A program made the position numbers and the translations under genes. Positions 55,706 through 64,000 of a stretch of DNA of 64,000 nucleotides are shown piece after piece. The notes beneath the pieces were generated by a model. It saw only the letters and a list, made by a program, of their open reading frames with translations. It was not told where the DNA came from and did not search any database. The stretch is from Methanolobus tindarius DSM 2278 (lineage in GTDB: Archaea > Halobacteriota > Methanosarcinia > Methanosarcinales > Methanosarcinaceae), in assembly GCF_000504205.1 (NCBI RefSeq), contig NZ_AZAJ01000001.1, forward strand, positions 1,586,879 through 1,650,878, in the 5' to 3' direction. The first letter of the stretch is position 1; each line of letters starts with the position of its first letter.

Positions 55706-56704
55706 ATAGAAACCAGAAAAGTTCAGCAAACAGGTGGTTCCACTTATATTATTTCTCTTCCAAAAACCTGGGCCGATAAAGTCGGCATAAAAACAGGCAG
55801 CAGGGTCACTTTACAGCCTCAGCCTGATGGGAAACTGGTAATAGACCCTATACATGATGCTCCTCCGGTAAGAAAAATACAGATAGATGTGACCGGAAGT
55901 ATGGGAGATGCGCTGATCAGGGACATGATAGCGGCTTATCTTGCAGGTTCTGACATCATTGAGGTAAAAGCAGACAGAATACTGGCGGAACAAAAGAATA
56001 TTGTTCGTAGTATGTGTTACAAGCTTATTGGCCCTGAAATAATTGAAGAAACTGCTAAAAAAGTGGTCATTCAGGATCTTCTAAATCCTGATGAAATATC
56101 CATTAAAAAGAGTGTAAGGAGAATGTACCTGATTTCCAATTCCATGCATATTGATGCAATAAAAGCTATCAAGACGCTGGATGCAGATCTTGCACTTGAT
56201 GTGGACCAGAGGGATGATGACGTTGACAGATTGTTCTTACTGATTGCAAAACAATTCCGTTCAATATTGCGTGGTGCAAGGCTACCTGATGCAGCAGAAA
56301 CTTCAATTGATGAATATCATGACCTCAGGATGGCAGCAGGCCCTATTGAGCGTATAGCAGACCACGCACGTAAGATTGCAAAGGTCACAAGTACACTTAG
56401 TGAACCAATTCCTGATGATATCATGGAGATGATAGAGTCAACATCTGAGCTCTCAAGGAAAGTAGTTGAAGATTCAATTGATGCCCTTTATAATTCTGAT
56501 GTTGATCTTGCAAATCAGGTCATTGACAGGGTTGCCCGCATGTCTCCAATGATCAACAAGCTGAATGCTTCCATTCTCAAGATCAAATCCTATGGAACGG
56601 TAGTTGCCCTTGGCACAGTCGTTGACAGTATAGACCGAACAGGTGATTATGGCTCAAATATAGCTGAAATTGCTATTAACTCTGCAATGTCTAAGAACAT
56701 ATAA
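55706..56704 (+). CDS. phoU: PhoU-domain phosphate-uptake regulator with N-terminal AbrB/SpoVT domain, non-canonical start
   Basis: The archaeal PhoU-type regulator has an N-terminal AbrB-like DNA-binding domain (KVQQTGGSTYIISLPKTWA and GIKTGSRVTLQP, residues 4-45) and two PhoU helical bundles (RRMYLISNSMHIDAIKAI ... DHARKIAK ... DRTGDYGSNIAEIA). The reading frame is closed 12 bases upstream by TGA, and no ATG, GTG or TTG precedes the conserved KVQQTGGST. The codon ATA 55706, with GAGGG six bases before it (55694-55698 region), is the best start; ATT 55700 is the alternative. Starting at the first GTG (55889) would remove the whole DNA-binding domain. It probably regulates phosphate transport, but no pst gene is adjacent. 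Confidence 0.82.
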   Translation: METRKVQQTGGSTYIISLPKTWADKVGIKTGSRVTLQPQPDGKLVIDPIHDAPPVRKIQIDVTGSMGDALIRDMIAAYLAGSDIIEVKADRILAEQKNIVRSMCYKLIGPEIIEETAKKVVIQDLLNPDEISIKKSVRRMYLISNSMHIDAIKAIKTLDADLALDVDQRDDDVDRLFLLIAKQFRSILRGARLPDAAETSIDEYHDLRMAAGPIERIADHARKIAKVTSTLSEPIPDDIMEMIESTSELSRKVVEDSIDALYNSDVDLANQVIDRVARMSPMINKLNASILKIKSYGTVVALGTVVDSIDRTGDYGSNIAEIAINSAMSKNI

Positions 56705-56838
56705 TGCAAAAACATGGCTTAAATGTAGTAAAAACGGACTATTTGCAGATTCAGATAATAAAAATTATATGTCAATGAGTGTTTATACTACTAAAATTAT
56801 CCATTATATAATATAATGCTACTTCACGGAGGGAATGA

Positions 56839-57474
56839 ATGGGCGTAATCACATCGTTCAAGAGGAATTTTTCAGACCTATTTAAAAAACTGTTCAAAAA
56901 ACAGAATGCCCGTATTGGAATATACGGTCCGCCAAATGCAGGAAAGACAACTCTTGCTAACAGGATCCTAAGAGACTGGACCGGTGACGCAATGGGTTCA
57001 GTATCACATGTTGCTCACGAAACAAGAAGGGCGAGGCGCAGGGAAGGCGTAACTATCAAAACCAATGGCAGTTCCATCACACTTGATATTATTGATACTC
57101 CCGGACTTGCCACAAAGATTGATTTCCATGAGTTCATGGAGCAGGGTATGGATGAAGCTGAGTCCAAAAGACGTGCAAAGGAAGCTACAGAAGGTGTCAT
57201 TGAAGCTGTAAAGTGGCTTGAGAACCTTGATGGTGTAATTCTTGTTATGGACGCTACCGAGGATCCGTTTACACAGGTCAATGTGACAGTTATCGGTAAT
57301 ATGGAAGCAAGGAACCTTCCACTTTTAATAGTTGCTAACAAGGTAGATCTTCCGGAAGCTTCACCTTCAACTATCAGGGATGCTTTCCCACAGCACCCAA
57401 TGGTTTCAATATCAGCTCTGGAAGGAAAGAACATAGAGACTTTCTATGAAGAACTTGCAAAGAGGTTCGGGTGA
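56839..57474 (+). CDS. Era-like GTP-binding protein
   Basis: 211 residues. An N-terminal basic stretch (FKRNFSDLFKKLFKKQNAR) precedes the GTPase: G1 GPPNAGKTT (about residues 31-39), G3 DTPG (about 90), G4 NKVD (about 172) and G5-like SAL. The family is archaeal and regularly paired with DUF2073; the cellular role is unknown, perhaps ribosome or tRNA-related. GGAGGG lies 8 bases before the ATG, after a TATA-like TATATAATATAA (56803-56816 region). It heads a five-gene operon. Confidence 0.9.
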   Translation: MGVITSFKRNFSDLFKKLFKKQNARIGIYGPPNAGKTTLANRILRDWTGDAMGSVSHVAHETRRARRREGVTIKTNGSSITLDIIDTPGLATKIDFHEFMEQGMDEAESKRRAKEATEGVIEAVKWLENLDGVILVMDATEDPFTQVNVTVIGNMEARNLPLLIVANKVDLPEASPSTIRDAFPQHPMVSISALEGKNIETFYEELAKRFG

Positions 57475-57479
57475 TCGCA

Positions 57480-57842
57480 ATGCAGGGCTTCCAGATGGAT
57501 CTTGTATCAGAGCACAGATTATCACAAATGTCACCTGTGGAAAAGGTCAGGTTTATTATTGATGAGGTAAAAAGCGGAAAGATACTGGTCCTTGAAAAAG
57601 GCCTGAGCCCTGAAGAGGAGGCAAGCCTTATTGAGATGACAATGACTCTTATTGAGCCAGACGGTTTTTCCGGTATTGAGATGGAAAGTTACCCGTCAGA
57701 AGTGGATACCTCTTTCATAGGAAAGATCCTCAAAAAGAATGCTCTTAAGACGCGTCTGACTGTTATCGGACCTGCTGATCAGTTAAAGACCCTGAAAAAG
57801 GATCGCAATATGATCAGCGCACTCATTTCCACAAACAAGTAA
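57480..57842 (+). CDS. DUF2073 family protein
   Basis: 120 residues, family of unknown function found next to the Era-like GTPase in methanogens: MQGFQMDLVSEHRLSQM, IIDEVKSGKILVLEKGLSPEEEASLIEMTM and a C-terminal half ending with ISALISTNK. It contains no catalytic motif that I can see. I start at ATG 57480, with GGGTGA at 57468-57473 as ribosome binding site inside the end of the GTPase gene; a GTG at 57471 is possible. It may be a regulator of the GTPase (inference from pairing). Confidence 0.85.
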   Translation: MQGFQMDLVSEHRLSQMSPVEKVRFIIDEVKSGKILVLEKGLSPEEEASLIEMTMTLIEPDGFSGIEMESYPSEVDTSFIGKILKKNALKTRLTVIGPADQLKTLKKDRNMISALISTNK

Positions 57843-57859
57843 TTTGCGTGAAGCAATAA

Positions 57860-58384
57860 ATGGGTCAGAAATCAAGTAAAGAATACGAAATATCACCATA
57901 TCTCTCCCTTTCCTCTTTTGAGATGGGGAGAGATGATGTGAACGTAGTTTGTACCTACGGTAAAATTTCCATATGGTTTGGAAGGCAGGCGCCGGATATA
58001 GTCATAGGAAAGATACTTCTTGGTATTTCCAGGATTGATCATTCGGCTGTCCATGAACTTGAACTCATATGTGACTTTGATGAAATAATGGAGTTTGAAA
58101 GCCATGGATACGTTCTCGTGTCTTATGCAAAGTCAAAAAAGGGCTACAGAACTACTTTCAATATTCCTTTTTCCAGCAAAAAAGCTCTTTACAAACTTGC
58201 AGCTTCTATAACCGAAGAACTTAAAGATAAGGACACGCTCTTAGACTGCTACTGGACCGGAGATGACTCTGACATCATGCGTTTGTATGAAGAGTTGAGT
58301 AATATCGAAGGCTGGAAACTTAAAAGCATCAATTATAAGGACGATGCAAAAGAAAAACAAAGTGATATTACAATTTCTGATTGA
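57860..58384 (+). CDS. Unrecognised conserved-looking protein in the GTPase operon
   Basis: 174 residues, soluble, mixed alpha/beta composition (VVCTYGKISIWFGRQAPDIVIGKILLGISR, FDEIMEFESHGYVLVSYAKSKKGY). There are no cysteine clusters, membrane segments or nucleotide motifs. It sits 17 bases after DUF2073 and 17 before hxlB, so it is expressed with them. I cannot assign a function or a family. Confidence 0.7.
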   Translation: MGQKSSKEYEISPYLSLSSFEMGRDDVNVVCTYGKISIWFGRQAPDIVIGKILLGISRIDHSAVHELELICDFDEIMEFESHGYVLVSYAKSKKGYRTTFNIPFSSKKALYKLAASITEELKDKDTLLDCYWTGDDSDIMRLYEELSNIEGWKLKSINYKDDAKEKQSDITISD

Positions 58385-58401
58385 TTTATTGAGGACCTCT
58401 G

Positions 58402-59010
58402 ATGAAAGAAATCCACTTAACTGAATGCAAATACTTAACTTCTTCTATTTTATTGATGGCTGAACACCTTGAAACCGTAGCAAACAAACTTGACAAGGAT
58501 TCTGTCAGGCAGATGCTTGAGGATATAATGGGTGCCAAACGTATTTTTGTAATGGGTGCAGGGCGCTCTGGTCTTGTAGGAAGGGCTTTTGCCATGAGAC
58601 TTATGCACCTTGGACTGACCTCACATGTAGTAGGTGAATCTACAACTCCTGCTGTCAGTAAGGATGATGTTGTAATAGCAATATCAGGTTCAGGTCAGAC
58701 CCGCTCCATTGCAAACCTTGGAAGAGTTGCCAAAGAGATTGGCGCAAAACTTGTCACAATTACATCCAACAAGGAATCTGTTCTTGGGGAAATATCCGAC
58801 ACAACAATAGTCCTTCCAGGAAGATCAAAGGATGACGCAGGTGGCTATGTTGAACGTCACATGCGTGGTGAATATACTTATCTTACTCCACTTGGCACTT
58901 CTTTTGAAACCTCTTCAAGTGTATTCCTTGATGCTGTTATTGCAGAACTCATCTTCATAACAGGTGCTTCTGAGGAAGATCTCAAGTCAAGACACACAAA
59001 TATTGAATAA
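58402..59010 (+). CDS. hxlB: 6-phospho-3-hexuloisomerase (SIS domain)
   Basis: Interconverts 3-hexulose-6-phosphate and fructose-6-phosphate; in archaea it acts in the reverse ribulose monophosphate route that supplies ribulose-5-phosphate for nucleotides. 202 residues with a SIS domain: FVMGAGRSGLVGRAFAMRLMHLG (about 49-71) and VIAISGSGQTRSI (about 90-103), and catalytic residues in the C-terminal LGTSFETSSSVFLDAV. GAGG precedes the ATG by about 8 bases. Its partner hexulose-phosphate synthase is not in the window. Confidence 0.93.
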   Translation: MKEIHLTECKYLTSSILLMAEHLETVANKLDKDSVRQMLEDIMGAKRIFVMGAGRSGLVGRAFAMRLMHLGLTSHVVGESTTPAVSKDDVVIAISGSGQTRSIANLGRVAKEIGAKLVTITSNKESVLGEISDTTIVLPGRSKDDAGGYVERHMRGEYTYLTPLGTSFETSSSVFLDAVIAELIFITGASEEDLKSRHTNIE

Positions 59011-59024
59011 AGCTAAGTGATAAC

Positions 59025-60146
59025 ATGCCTGATTCGAAGTTCGCACAGAGGGTCCTGGGTATTGATATTTCCGGGATAAGAAAGATGTTTGAAGGTGCTG
59101 GCCCAAACTCTATTAATCTTGGTCTTGGACAGCCGGATTTTGATACACCGCAGCACATTAAGCAGGCTGCAATTGATGCCATCAATGAAGGATTTACAGG
59201 TTATACGCCTGGTCCGGGAATTCCTGAACTTCTACAGGCTTTGAGTTCAAAATTCAAAGAACAGAACAATTTTGAAGTCTCACCATATGAGATAATTGTC
59301 ACATCAGGTGCTTCAGAAGCTTTAGAGCTTGCCATGGCATCCCTGGTAAATCCCGGAGATGATGTGCTGATAGCCAATCCGGGTTTTGTGTCCTATAATT
59401 CTCTGGTAAACATCATGGGTGGAAAAGTTACACCTCTTCCTCTTGCAGATGACCTTACGATAAGTCCGGAAGTTGTAATGGAGAATATCGGTCCGAAAAC
59501 CAAGGCTATAATCATTAATTCTCCTGCAAACCCAACCGGTGCTGTGCAGAGCAAAGGCGACATGAAAGCATTTGCCGAGATTGCAGATGATCACAATATA
59601 ACAATAATCTCCGATGAAGTGTATGAGCATTTCACCTATGAAGGTGAGCATGTCAGTCCTGCTCAGTTCTCAGACAACGTGATTACTATTAATGCAGTAT
59701 CCAAGACATTCTCAATGACTGGATGGAGAATTGGGTACGTTGCTGCAAGAAAAGAATATACCGAGCAGATGATCAAGGTTCACCAGTATGTGCAGGCATG
59801 TGCTAATTCAATTGCCCAGAAGGCCGCATACGCAGCAATCTCAGGCTCAATGGATTCTGTTTATGCAATGCGTGATGAGTTCAAGGGTAGAAGGGATATG
59901 CTTGTTGAAGGTCTGAATTCAATTGGCCTTAAATGTGAATCTCCAAAAGGTGCATTCTATGCTTTCCCTGAAATTCCAGAAGGAACTACATCAGCAGAGA
60001 TTGCATCAAAATTAATTTCAAACGGAGTGATAGTTGTCCCGGGTACTGCCTTTGGTGACCGGGGAGAAGGGCACATCCGCCTTTCCTACGCTTCATCAAT
60101 GGACAATTTAAAACAAGCTCTTGATATTATGGAAAAAGTATTGTGA
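59025..60146 (+). CDS. Class I/II pyridoxal-phosphate aminotransferase (aspartate-aminotransferase-like)
   Basis: 373 residues. N-terminal INLGLGQPDFDTPQHIKQAA, then YTPGPGIPELLQAL, the Asn-Asp pair (INSPANPTGAV and IISDEVYEHF), the PLP lysine in AVSKTFSMTGWRIGY (about residue 227) and an arginine in GEGHIRLSYA that binds the substrate carboxylate. Subgroup: archaeal aspartate/aromatic type Ib; the exact amino donor is open. It is 14 bases after hxlB and is the last gene of the operon. Confidence 0.92.
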   Translation: MPDSKFAQRVLGIDISGIRKMFEGAGPNSINLGLGQPDFDTPQHIKQAAIDAINEGFTGYTPGPGIPELLQALSSKFKEQNNFEVSPYEIIVTSGASEALELAMASLVNPGDDVLIANPGFVSYNSLVNIMGGKVTPLPLADDLTISPEVVMENIGPKTKAIIINSPANPTGAVQSKGDMKAFAEIADDHNITIISDEVYEHFTYEGEHVSPAQFSDNVITINAVSKTFSMTGWRIGYVAARKEYTEQMIKVHQYVQACANSIAQKAAYAAISGSMDSVYAMRDEFKGRRDMLVEGLNSIGLKCESPKGAFYAFPEIPEGTTSAEIASKLISNGVIVVPGTAFGDRGEGHIRLSYASSMDNLKQALDIMEKVL

Positions 60147-60151
60147 TGACT

Positions 60152-61156
60152 TTAATAGTCATCCATAATCTCATTTTCTTCAACTACTTCTTTTTCTGCG
60201 ATAGCCTTTTTGACCATCTCTATAAGTGTTGAAGTGACTTCTTCAATGCCTTCCTCGGTTGCAGTTGACATTTTCATGTCCACGAAGTCAAGATCTCTGA
60301 ATTGTGGTAAGTCTGCCTTGTTAGCGACAACAAGTACAGGCAACTTGAATTCCTTGCGAACTTCTTCAAGCATGCGTTTCTGATCTTCAATTTCATATCC
60401 GCATGTTTCCGTTGCATCGATAATGAAAAGAACTACTGCATCGAGGTTCTTCAATGCTGTGATTGCCTGGAGCTCAATTTCATTGCGCTCTGACATTGGT
60501 CTGTCAAGAAGACCTGGTGTGTCCATTACCTGATACCTGTCATTACCAACAAAGAAATGTCCGATAGAAACTCCTTTTGTGGTAAATGGGTATGATGCTA
60601 TCTCAGGAGTTGCCCCGGTTACCTTAGTAACGAAACTGGATTTTCCAATGTTCGGGTATCCTGCAACAACAATTGTTGGCTCATCATTAACTGAAGGCAG
60701 TTTTCTGAGCTTATTACGTGACTCGTTAAGGAAAATAAGGTCTTTGTCAATTGAGCGCATAATGGATGAAAGTCTTCCAAAACACTGTTTTCTGACAGGT
60801 AAAGGGTCTCTTGCTCTTCTAATCTTGCCTACGTGGTCTCTTGTAACTTCATGTATCTTTGCGCTGGCCCAGTCAAGCCTGCTCAGGGATTTTCTCATGT
60901 CGTCAACGCCCACAACAACGTCTGCCAGTTCGTAATAGAAAGGTGGCAGATTTTCAAAAGTAGGGAATCTTCTAACGATATTTTTCAGGTTATCCGTGAG
61001 TATATTACCAGCTGTCAGCATCATTGATTCGTTAGCCTCAATTGCTGTTTTTCTTCCAGTGATATTCTTCCCGGACATGGCTCTTGTTGCCCTTCTGAAT
61101 GCCTTGTCCAGTAATTCCTCGGATGTCTGGACTGTATTAATTTTCTCGAAAATCAT
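60152..61156 (-). CDS. NOG1-like GTPase
   Basis: 334 residues with the NOG1 plan: an N-terminal helical domain (MIFEKINTVQTSEELLDKAFRRATR ... FYYELADVVVGVDDMRKSLSRLDWA), then an Obg-type GTPase with G1 GYPNIGKSS (about residues 163-171), DTPG (about 213) and NKAD (about 275). Nog1 proteins help assemble the large ribosomal subunit; the archaeal role is presumed similar. The C-terminus is a short acidic tail (VVEENEIMDDY). The gene converges with the aminotransferase and is divergent from the CBS regulator. Confidence 0.92.
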   Translation of the reverse strand: MIFEKINTVQTSEELLDKAFRRATRAMSGKNITGRKTAIEANESMMLTAGNILTDNLKNIVRRFPTFENLPPFYYELADVVVGVDDMRKSLSRLDWASAKIHEVTRDHVGKIRRARDPLPVRKQCFGRLSSIMRSIDKDLIFLNESRNKLRKLPSVNDEPTIVVAGYPNIGKSSFVTKVTGATPEIASYPFTTKGVSIGHFFVGNDRYQVMDTPGLLDRPMSERNEIELQAITALKNLDAVVLFIIDATETCGYEIEDQKRMLEEVRKEFKLPVLVVANKADLPQFRDLDFVDMKMSTATEEGIEEVTSTLIEMVKKAIAEKEVVEENEIMDDY

Positions 61157-61346
61157 GTTTCTTCCTGTCGTGGCTTCAAATCACTTCAACATATAAATCC
61201 CTATTCCTATAAATATAACCTTTATGGAAACAGAATCTTTCAAAAATGTCATATTTAGGTCATCTGGCAGAGATACTATACTATATTTTATATATCTCTT
61301 TAGAGTATCTATAAACTATATTTGAGTTTATGGACCCGGTGATTTT

Positions 61347-62219
61347 GTGGAACTGACTCCTATACAGAAAGATATTCTTATTGCATTGATCAATCTCCAG
61401 AGAGAAAAAGATCGAGCTGTTAAAGGCGAAGAAATTGCAGAGCTCATTAGCAGGAACCCCGGTACAGTCCGGAATCAGATGCAATCTCTGAAGGTCCTCG
61501 GGCTCGTTGAAGGTGTCCCTGGTCCAAAGGGCGGATATAAAGCTACAGGCGAGGCCTATGAAGCTTTAAGTATCACAGCAATGGATCATGAAGCAAGTGT
61601 TCCTATTTTCAGGAACGATCAGCTTGTGGACGGAGCAACAGTAGCTGAGATTAGTTTTACCACTGTCAGGCACCCTGATCTTTGCCATGGTATGATAAAA
61701 GTACTTGGTAACATAAAGGGATTTGAACAGGGTGATCTTGTCCAGGCAGGCCCGACACCTGTGAACAAATTGGTCGTACGCGGGGAAATAGTGGGAAGGG
61801 ATGATACCCAAAACACTCTTGTTTTCTGTATCAATGAAATGATTTCCCTGCCAAAGAAGCCTGTCAAGAACTATGCCCGCACAAACATGATCTCAATAAG
61901 CGAAAATGCTTCCATTCAGGAAACAGCACGCATACTTGTTGATAATGGTATTCACGGAGCTCCTGTAATGAATGGAGAGATAATTCTTGGTGTTGTTACA
62001 TTCACCGATATAGGTGATGCCGTAGCAAGCGGTAAAATGACTGCAAAGGTCAAGGATATCATGACCCGTGATCTTATTACTGTTGATGCAGAAACATCCC
62101 TCTACGATGCTGTGAAAATGTTTGACAATCACAATATCGGTTTCTTATTGGTGTCCTATGATGGTATGCCAAAAGGAGTTCTTTCTAAGAAGGATGTATT
62201 CCATGAGCTAGTGTATTAA
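61347..62219 (+). CDS. Winged-helix regulator with C-terminal CBS pair
   Basis: 290 residues: an N-terminal winged helix (PIQKDILIALINLQREKDRAVKGEEIAELISRNPGTVRNQMQSL, about 5-50, with wing PKGGYKATG), a middle domain of about 100 residues (HPDLCHGMIKVLGNIKGFEQGD), and two CBS motifs (MISISENASIQETARILVDNGIHGAPVM and VKDIMTRDLITVDAETSLYDAVKMFDNHNIGFLLV). CBS pairs bind adenine nucleotides or SAM, so the regulator may sense cell energy or methyl status. The start is GTG 61347 with GGTG 8 bases upstream. It is a single gene. Confidence 0.85.
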   Translation: MELTPIQKDILIALINLQREKDRAVKGEEIAELISRNPGTVRNQMQSLKVLGLVEGVPGPKGGYKATGEAYEALSITAMDHEASVPIFRNDQLVDGATVAEISFTTVRHPDLCHGMIKVLGNIKGFEQGDLVQAGPTPVNKLVVRGEIVGRDDTQNTLVFCINEMISLPKKPVKNYARTNMISISENASIQETARILVDNGIHGAPVMNGEIILGVVTFTDIGDAVASGKMTAKVKDIMTRDLITVDAETSLYDAVKMFDNHNIGFLLVSYDGMPKGVLSKKDVFHELVY

Positions 62220-62247
62220 ATATAGTTGACTAAATAGTTCAAAAGAA

Positions 62248-62547
62248 CTATTTTCTTCTTTTCTTTAGCTCAGTAGCAATTTCATCAAGAGTTATTCCTT
62301 TAGCCACAAACATAACCATAAGATGGAACAAAAGGTCTGATGATTCGTAGATAATTTCTTCCTTGTTCTCACTCTTTACAGCAAGAATTGTTTCTATTGA
62401 TTCCTCACCTACTTTTTCAAGTATCTTGTCAATACCTTTTCTGTGACTGAGTAAGGAACATACATACGAGTTTTCAGAAGGATTCTCCTTTCTGTCTTTT
62501 ATTATGTCGTAAAGCTCGTTAAATATTGAGAGATCAGTTTCAGGCAT
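62248..62547 (-). CDS. hisE: Phosphoribosyl-ATP pyrophosphatase
   Basis: Second step of histidine synthesis: hydrolyses phosphoribosyl-ATP to phosphoribosyl-AMP. 99 residues, all-alpha MazG-like fold with the metal-binding acidic pattern [36 protein letters not shown] given in segments: KVGEESIE (about 41-48) and [12 protein letters not shown] (about 67-78). No other his gene is adjacent. ATG 62547 is the only reasonable start. Confidence 0.93.
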   Translation of the reverse strand: MPETDLSIFNELYDIIKDRKENPSENSYVCSLLSHRKGIDKILEKVGEESIETILAVKSENKEEIIYESSDLLFHLMVMFVAKGITLDEIATELKKRRK

Positions 62548-62670
62548 GATTTATCCTTTCCTGATAGATGGTAATCATATTACATCTTTATGGTGTATTT
62601 TAGCGCACAGTTCAAACGGGCAACCTATACGGTAAGTTTAGAAGGTATTATCCAAAAAAACAGTTATAGT

Positions 62671-62727
62671 GACGTTGGTTGTAATCCACACACAATATGA
62701 CGGGACCGTGTTGGTTATACCAACGTC
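62671..62727. other. Inverted repeat with two alternative pairings in the hisE/dehydratase gap
   Basis: GACGTTGGT (62671-62679) and ACCAACGTC (62719-62727) are perfectly complementary with a 39-base loop. The right arm can instead pair locally as GTTGGT-TAT-ACCAAC (62710-62724). Two exclusive stems, 3' of the dehydratase gene on the minus strand, look like a terminator or switch. No known RNA family is recognised. Confidence 0.4.
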
Positions 62728-62801
62728 TGGAACTATCATTAAATTTGTTTAATATATCTTTTGTGGTCTCACAGTTAAAAAAAAGAAAGAAATAGTAGAG
62801 A

Positions 62802-64000
62802 TCAGATCTTTCTAGGATCTGTGATTTCTCCTGTGAGTGCTGATGCTGCAGCGGTTGCTGGTGAGCTCAGGTATACGAAGGACTGTGGACTACCTTCACG
62901 TCCCTTGAAGTTACGGTTGGATGTTGCAAGTCCTACTTCACCGTCTCCGAGAAGTCCGAAAGACCCTCCCATACATGGTCCACAGCATGGCGATTCTACC
63001 ATTGCACCTGCTTCCATGAACTGTTCAATGTAACCTGCCCTGAGGACCTTCATGTATTCAGTTCTTGATGCAGGTATTATGAGAAGTCTTACACCTTTTG
63101 CAACAGGTTCGTCACCCATCATCTTTGCAACAACTTCGATATCCTCAAATCTTCCGTTTGTACAGGAACCTACAAAGATCTGGTCAACCTTTGTACCTTC
63201 AACTTCTGTCACAGGCTTGACGTTGTCGACATTGTGTGGACATGCTACCTGTGGCTCAAGGTTGCTGATATCATATTTGTGAAGCTCACATTCTGCACCC
63301 TCGTCAGATTTCCAGTATGGATCGAACTCATAGTCTGGTATTCTTTCCTTGAGATATGCTTCTGTAGTTGCATCAGCTTCAATTATACCTGCTTTTCCGC
63401 CCATTTCAATAGCCATGTTGGAGATGGTCATACGCTCGGACATTGGCAGTGAGCTGATAGCTGAACCTGCGTATTCTGCTGCCTTGTATCTTGCACCTTC
63501 TGCACCTACGTCCCCAATGAGGTGGAGAATAATGTCCTTTGAGTAGACGTGCTTTGGAAGCTTTCCTTCAACTTCAAACCTGATTGTATCAGGTACTTTG
63601 AACCAGAGCTTTCCTGATGCAAAAACTGCTGCCATGTCAGTTGAGCCGATACCTGTTGAGAATGCACCGAGTGAACCGTATGCACAGGTGTGTGAGTCTG
63701 AACCTACTACAAGGTCTCCTGGCTTGACATGTCCCTTTTCAGGCATGACCTGGTGGCAGACACCTTCATAAACGTCATAGTTGATGATGCCCTGCTCCTT
63801 TGCGAACTTCCTGAGCATTATGTGGTTCTGTGCAGCGTTAAGTGAGTCTGCAGGAACCTGGTGGTCGAAGAGTATCACTATTTTACTAGGGTCCCATACC
63901 TTCTTCTCTTCCTTATCCCTCATAATCTCGTAGAATCCATCTACTGCAAGAGGTCCGGTGATGTCGTGGGTCATTGCCCTGTCTATATTAGCCAGTACGA
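62802..64000 (-). CDS. Isopropylmalate/homoaconitate dehydratase large subunit (partial, start beyond window)
   Basis: The frame stays open to the window end ([19 protein letters not shown] upstream of an internal ATG), so about the first 20 residues are missing; the true length would be near 420. The [4Fe-4S] ligands are Cys in [13 protein letters not shown] and the pair in CCGPCMGG; substrate-binding [23 protein letters not shown] is complete. Members isomerise 2-isopropylmalate (leucine) or homocitrate (coenzyme B, in methanogens). The sequence does not decide which; the small subunit gene would help and is not in the window. Confidence 0.9.
   Translation of the reverse strand, partial: VLANIDRAMTHDITGPLAVDGFYEIMRDKEEKKVWDPSKIVILFDHQVPADSLNAAQNHIMLRKFAKEQGIINYDVYEGVCHQVMPEKGHVKPGDLVVGSDSHTCAYGSLGAFSTGIGSTDMAAVFASGKLWFKVPDTIRFEVEGKLPKHVYSKDIILHLIGDVGAEGARYKAAEYAGSAISSLPMSERMTISNMAIEMGGKAGIIEADATTEAYLKERIPDYEFDPYWKSDEGAECELHKYDISNLEPQVACPHNVDNVKPVTEVEGTKVDQIFVGSCTNGRFEDIEVVAKMMGDEPVAKGVRLLIIPASRTEYMKVLRAGYIEQFMEAGAMVESPCCGPCMGGSFGLLGDGEVGLATSNRNFKGREGSPQSFVYLSSPATAAASALTGEITDPRKI

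Noticed and set aside
55691-55889. Frameshift or pseudogene at the start of phoU
   Set aside because: An ATG at 55693 opens another frame that soon stops, but the correct frame is intact from the conserved N-terminus to the end, so a rare start codon is simpler than a frameshift. Sequencing error remains possible.
1-64000. tRNA or rRNA genes
   Set aside because: I looked through the intergenic gaps for T-arm (GGTTCRA) and acceptor patterns and found none that fold; no rRNA-like conserved blocks were seen.

Overview
The window reads as chromosomal DNA of a methylotrophic methanogenic archaeon of the Methanosarcinaceae (Methanolobus/Methanococcoides-like; the genus is inference). The evidence is mtbA (methylamine-specific methylcobamide:CoM methyltransferase) next to an MtmB-family gene, archaeal aRF1, the archaeal wyosine enzyme Taw1, the archaeal mevalonate operon (HMG-CoA synthase, thiolase, DUF35), a DUF1724 regulator of the type that controls methyltransferase genes, a ribose-1,5-bisphosphate isomerase, and archaeal TATA boxes with short or absent leaders. 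The DNA is A+T-rich and densely coded. I see no tRNA, rRNA, CRISPR array or intact insertion sequence.

Layout. 0-2.4 kb: divergent methylamine methyltransferase genes. 2.5-7.5 kb: translation and tRNA modification (taw1, aRF1, argS, a Trm5-like methylase). 7.5-11 kb: an OpuC-type osmoprotectant ABC operon. 11-21 kb: an AlsS-like acetolactate synthase with an aldehyde dehydrogenase, three small genes, then a 1085-residue unrecognised protein encoded by unusually A+T-rich DNA just behind a second, paralogous aldehyde dehydrogenase. 21-24 kb: a strongly structured gap, UPF0216, an MNT/HEPN toxin-antitoxin pair and a Fic protein with a broken active-site motif. 24-34 kb: ribose-1,5-bisphosphate isomerase, SagB-type nitroreductase, Tag glycosylase, an ABC exporter operon, SppA and MetG. 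34-43 kb: a signalling block (histidine kinase, CheB-CheR-PAS fusion, hybrid kinase) of bacterial architecture. 43-47 kb: the mevalonate-entry operon with its probable regulator. 47-56 kb: a Cas4-like orphan, a PUA/PAPS-reductase/ferredoxin protein, PurH, a DUF1724 regulator, a UbiA prenyltransferase and PhoU. 57-64 kb: an Era-like GTPase/DUF2073/HxlB/aminotransferase operon, a NOG1-like GTPase, a CBS regulator, HisE and an aconitase-family dehydratase cut by the window end.

Best candidates for something undescribed: (1) the 1085-residue helical-repeat protein at 16.3-19.6 kb, with a possible HEPN-like N-terminus and no NTPase motif; (2) a pair of about 200-bp hairpin-bounded elements at 25.06-25.26 and 48.16-48.36 kb in opposite orientation, conserved at their ends and in length but not in the middle; (3) a run of three successive perfect or near-perfect stems in the gap at 21.22-21.45 kb; (4) the degenerate Fic protein beside the MNT/HEPN pair; (5) a phoU gene whose only sensible start is ATA (or ATT). 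All functions are read from sequence by eye; no database search was made.
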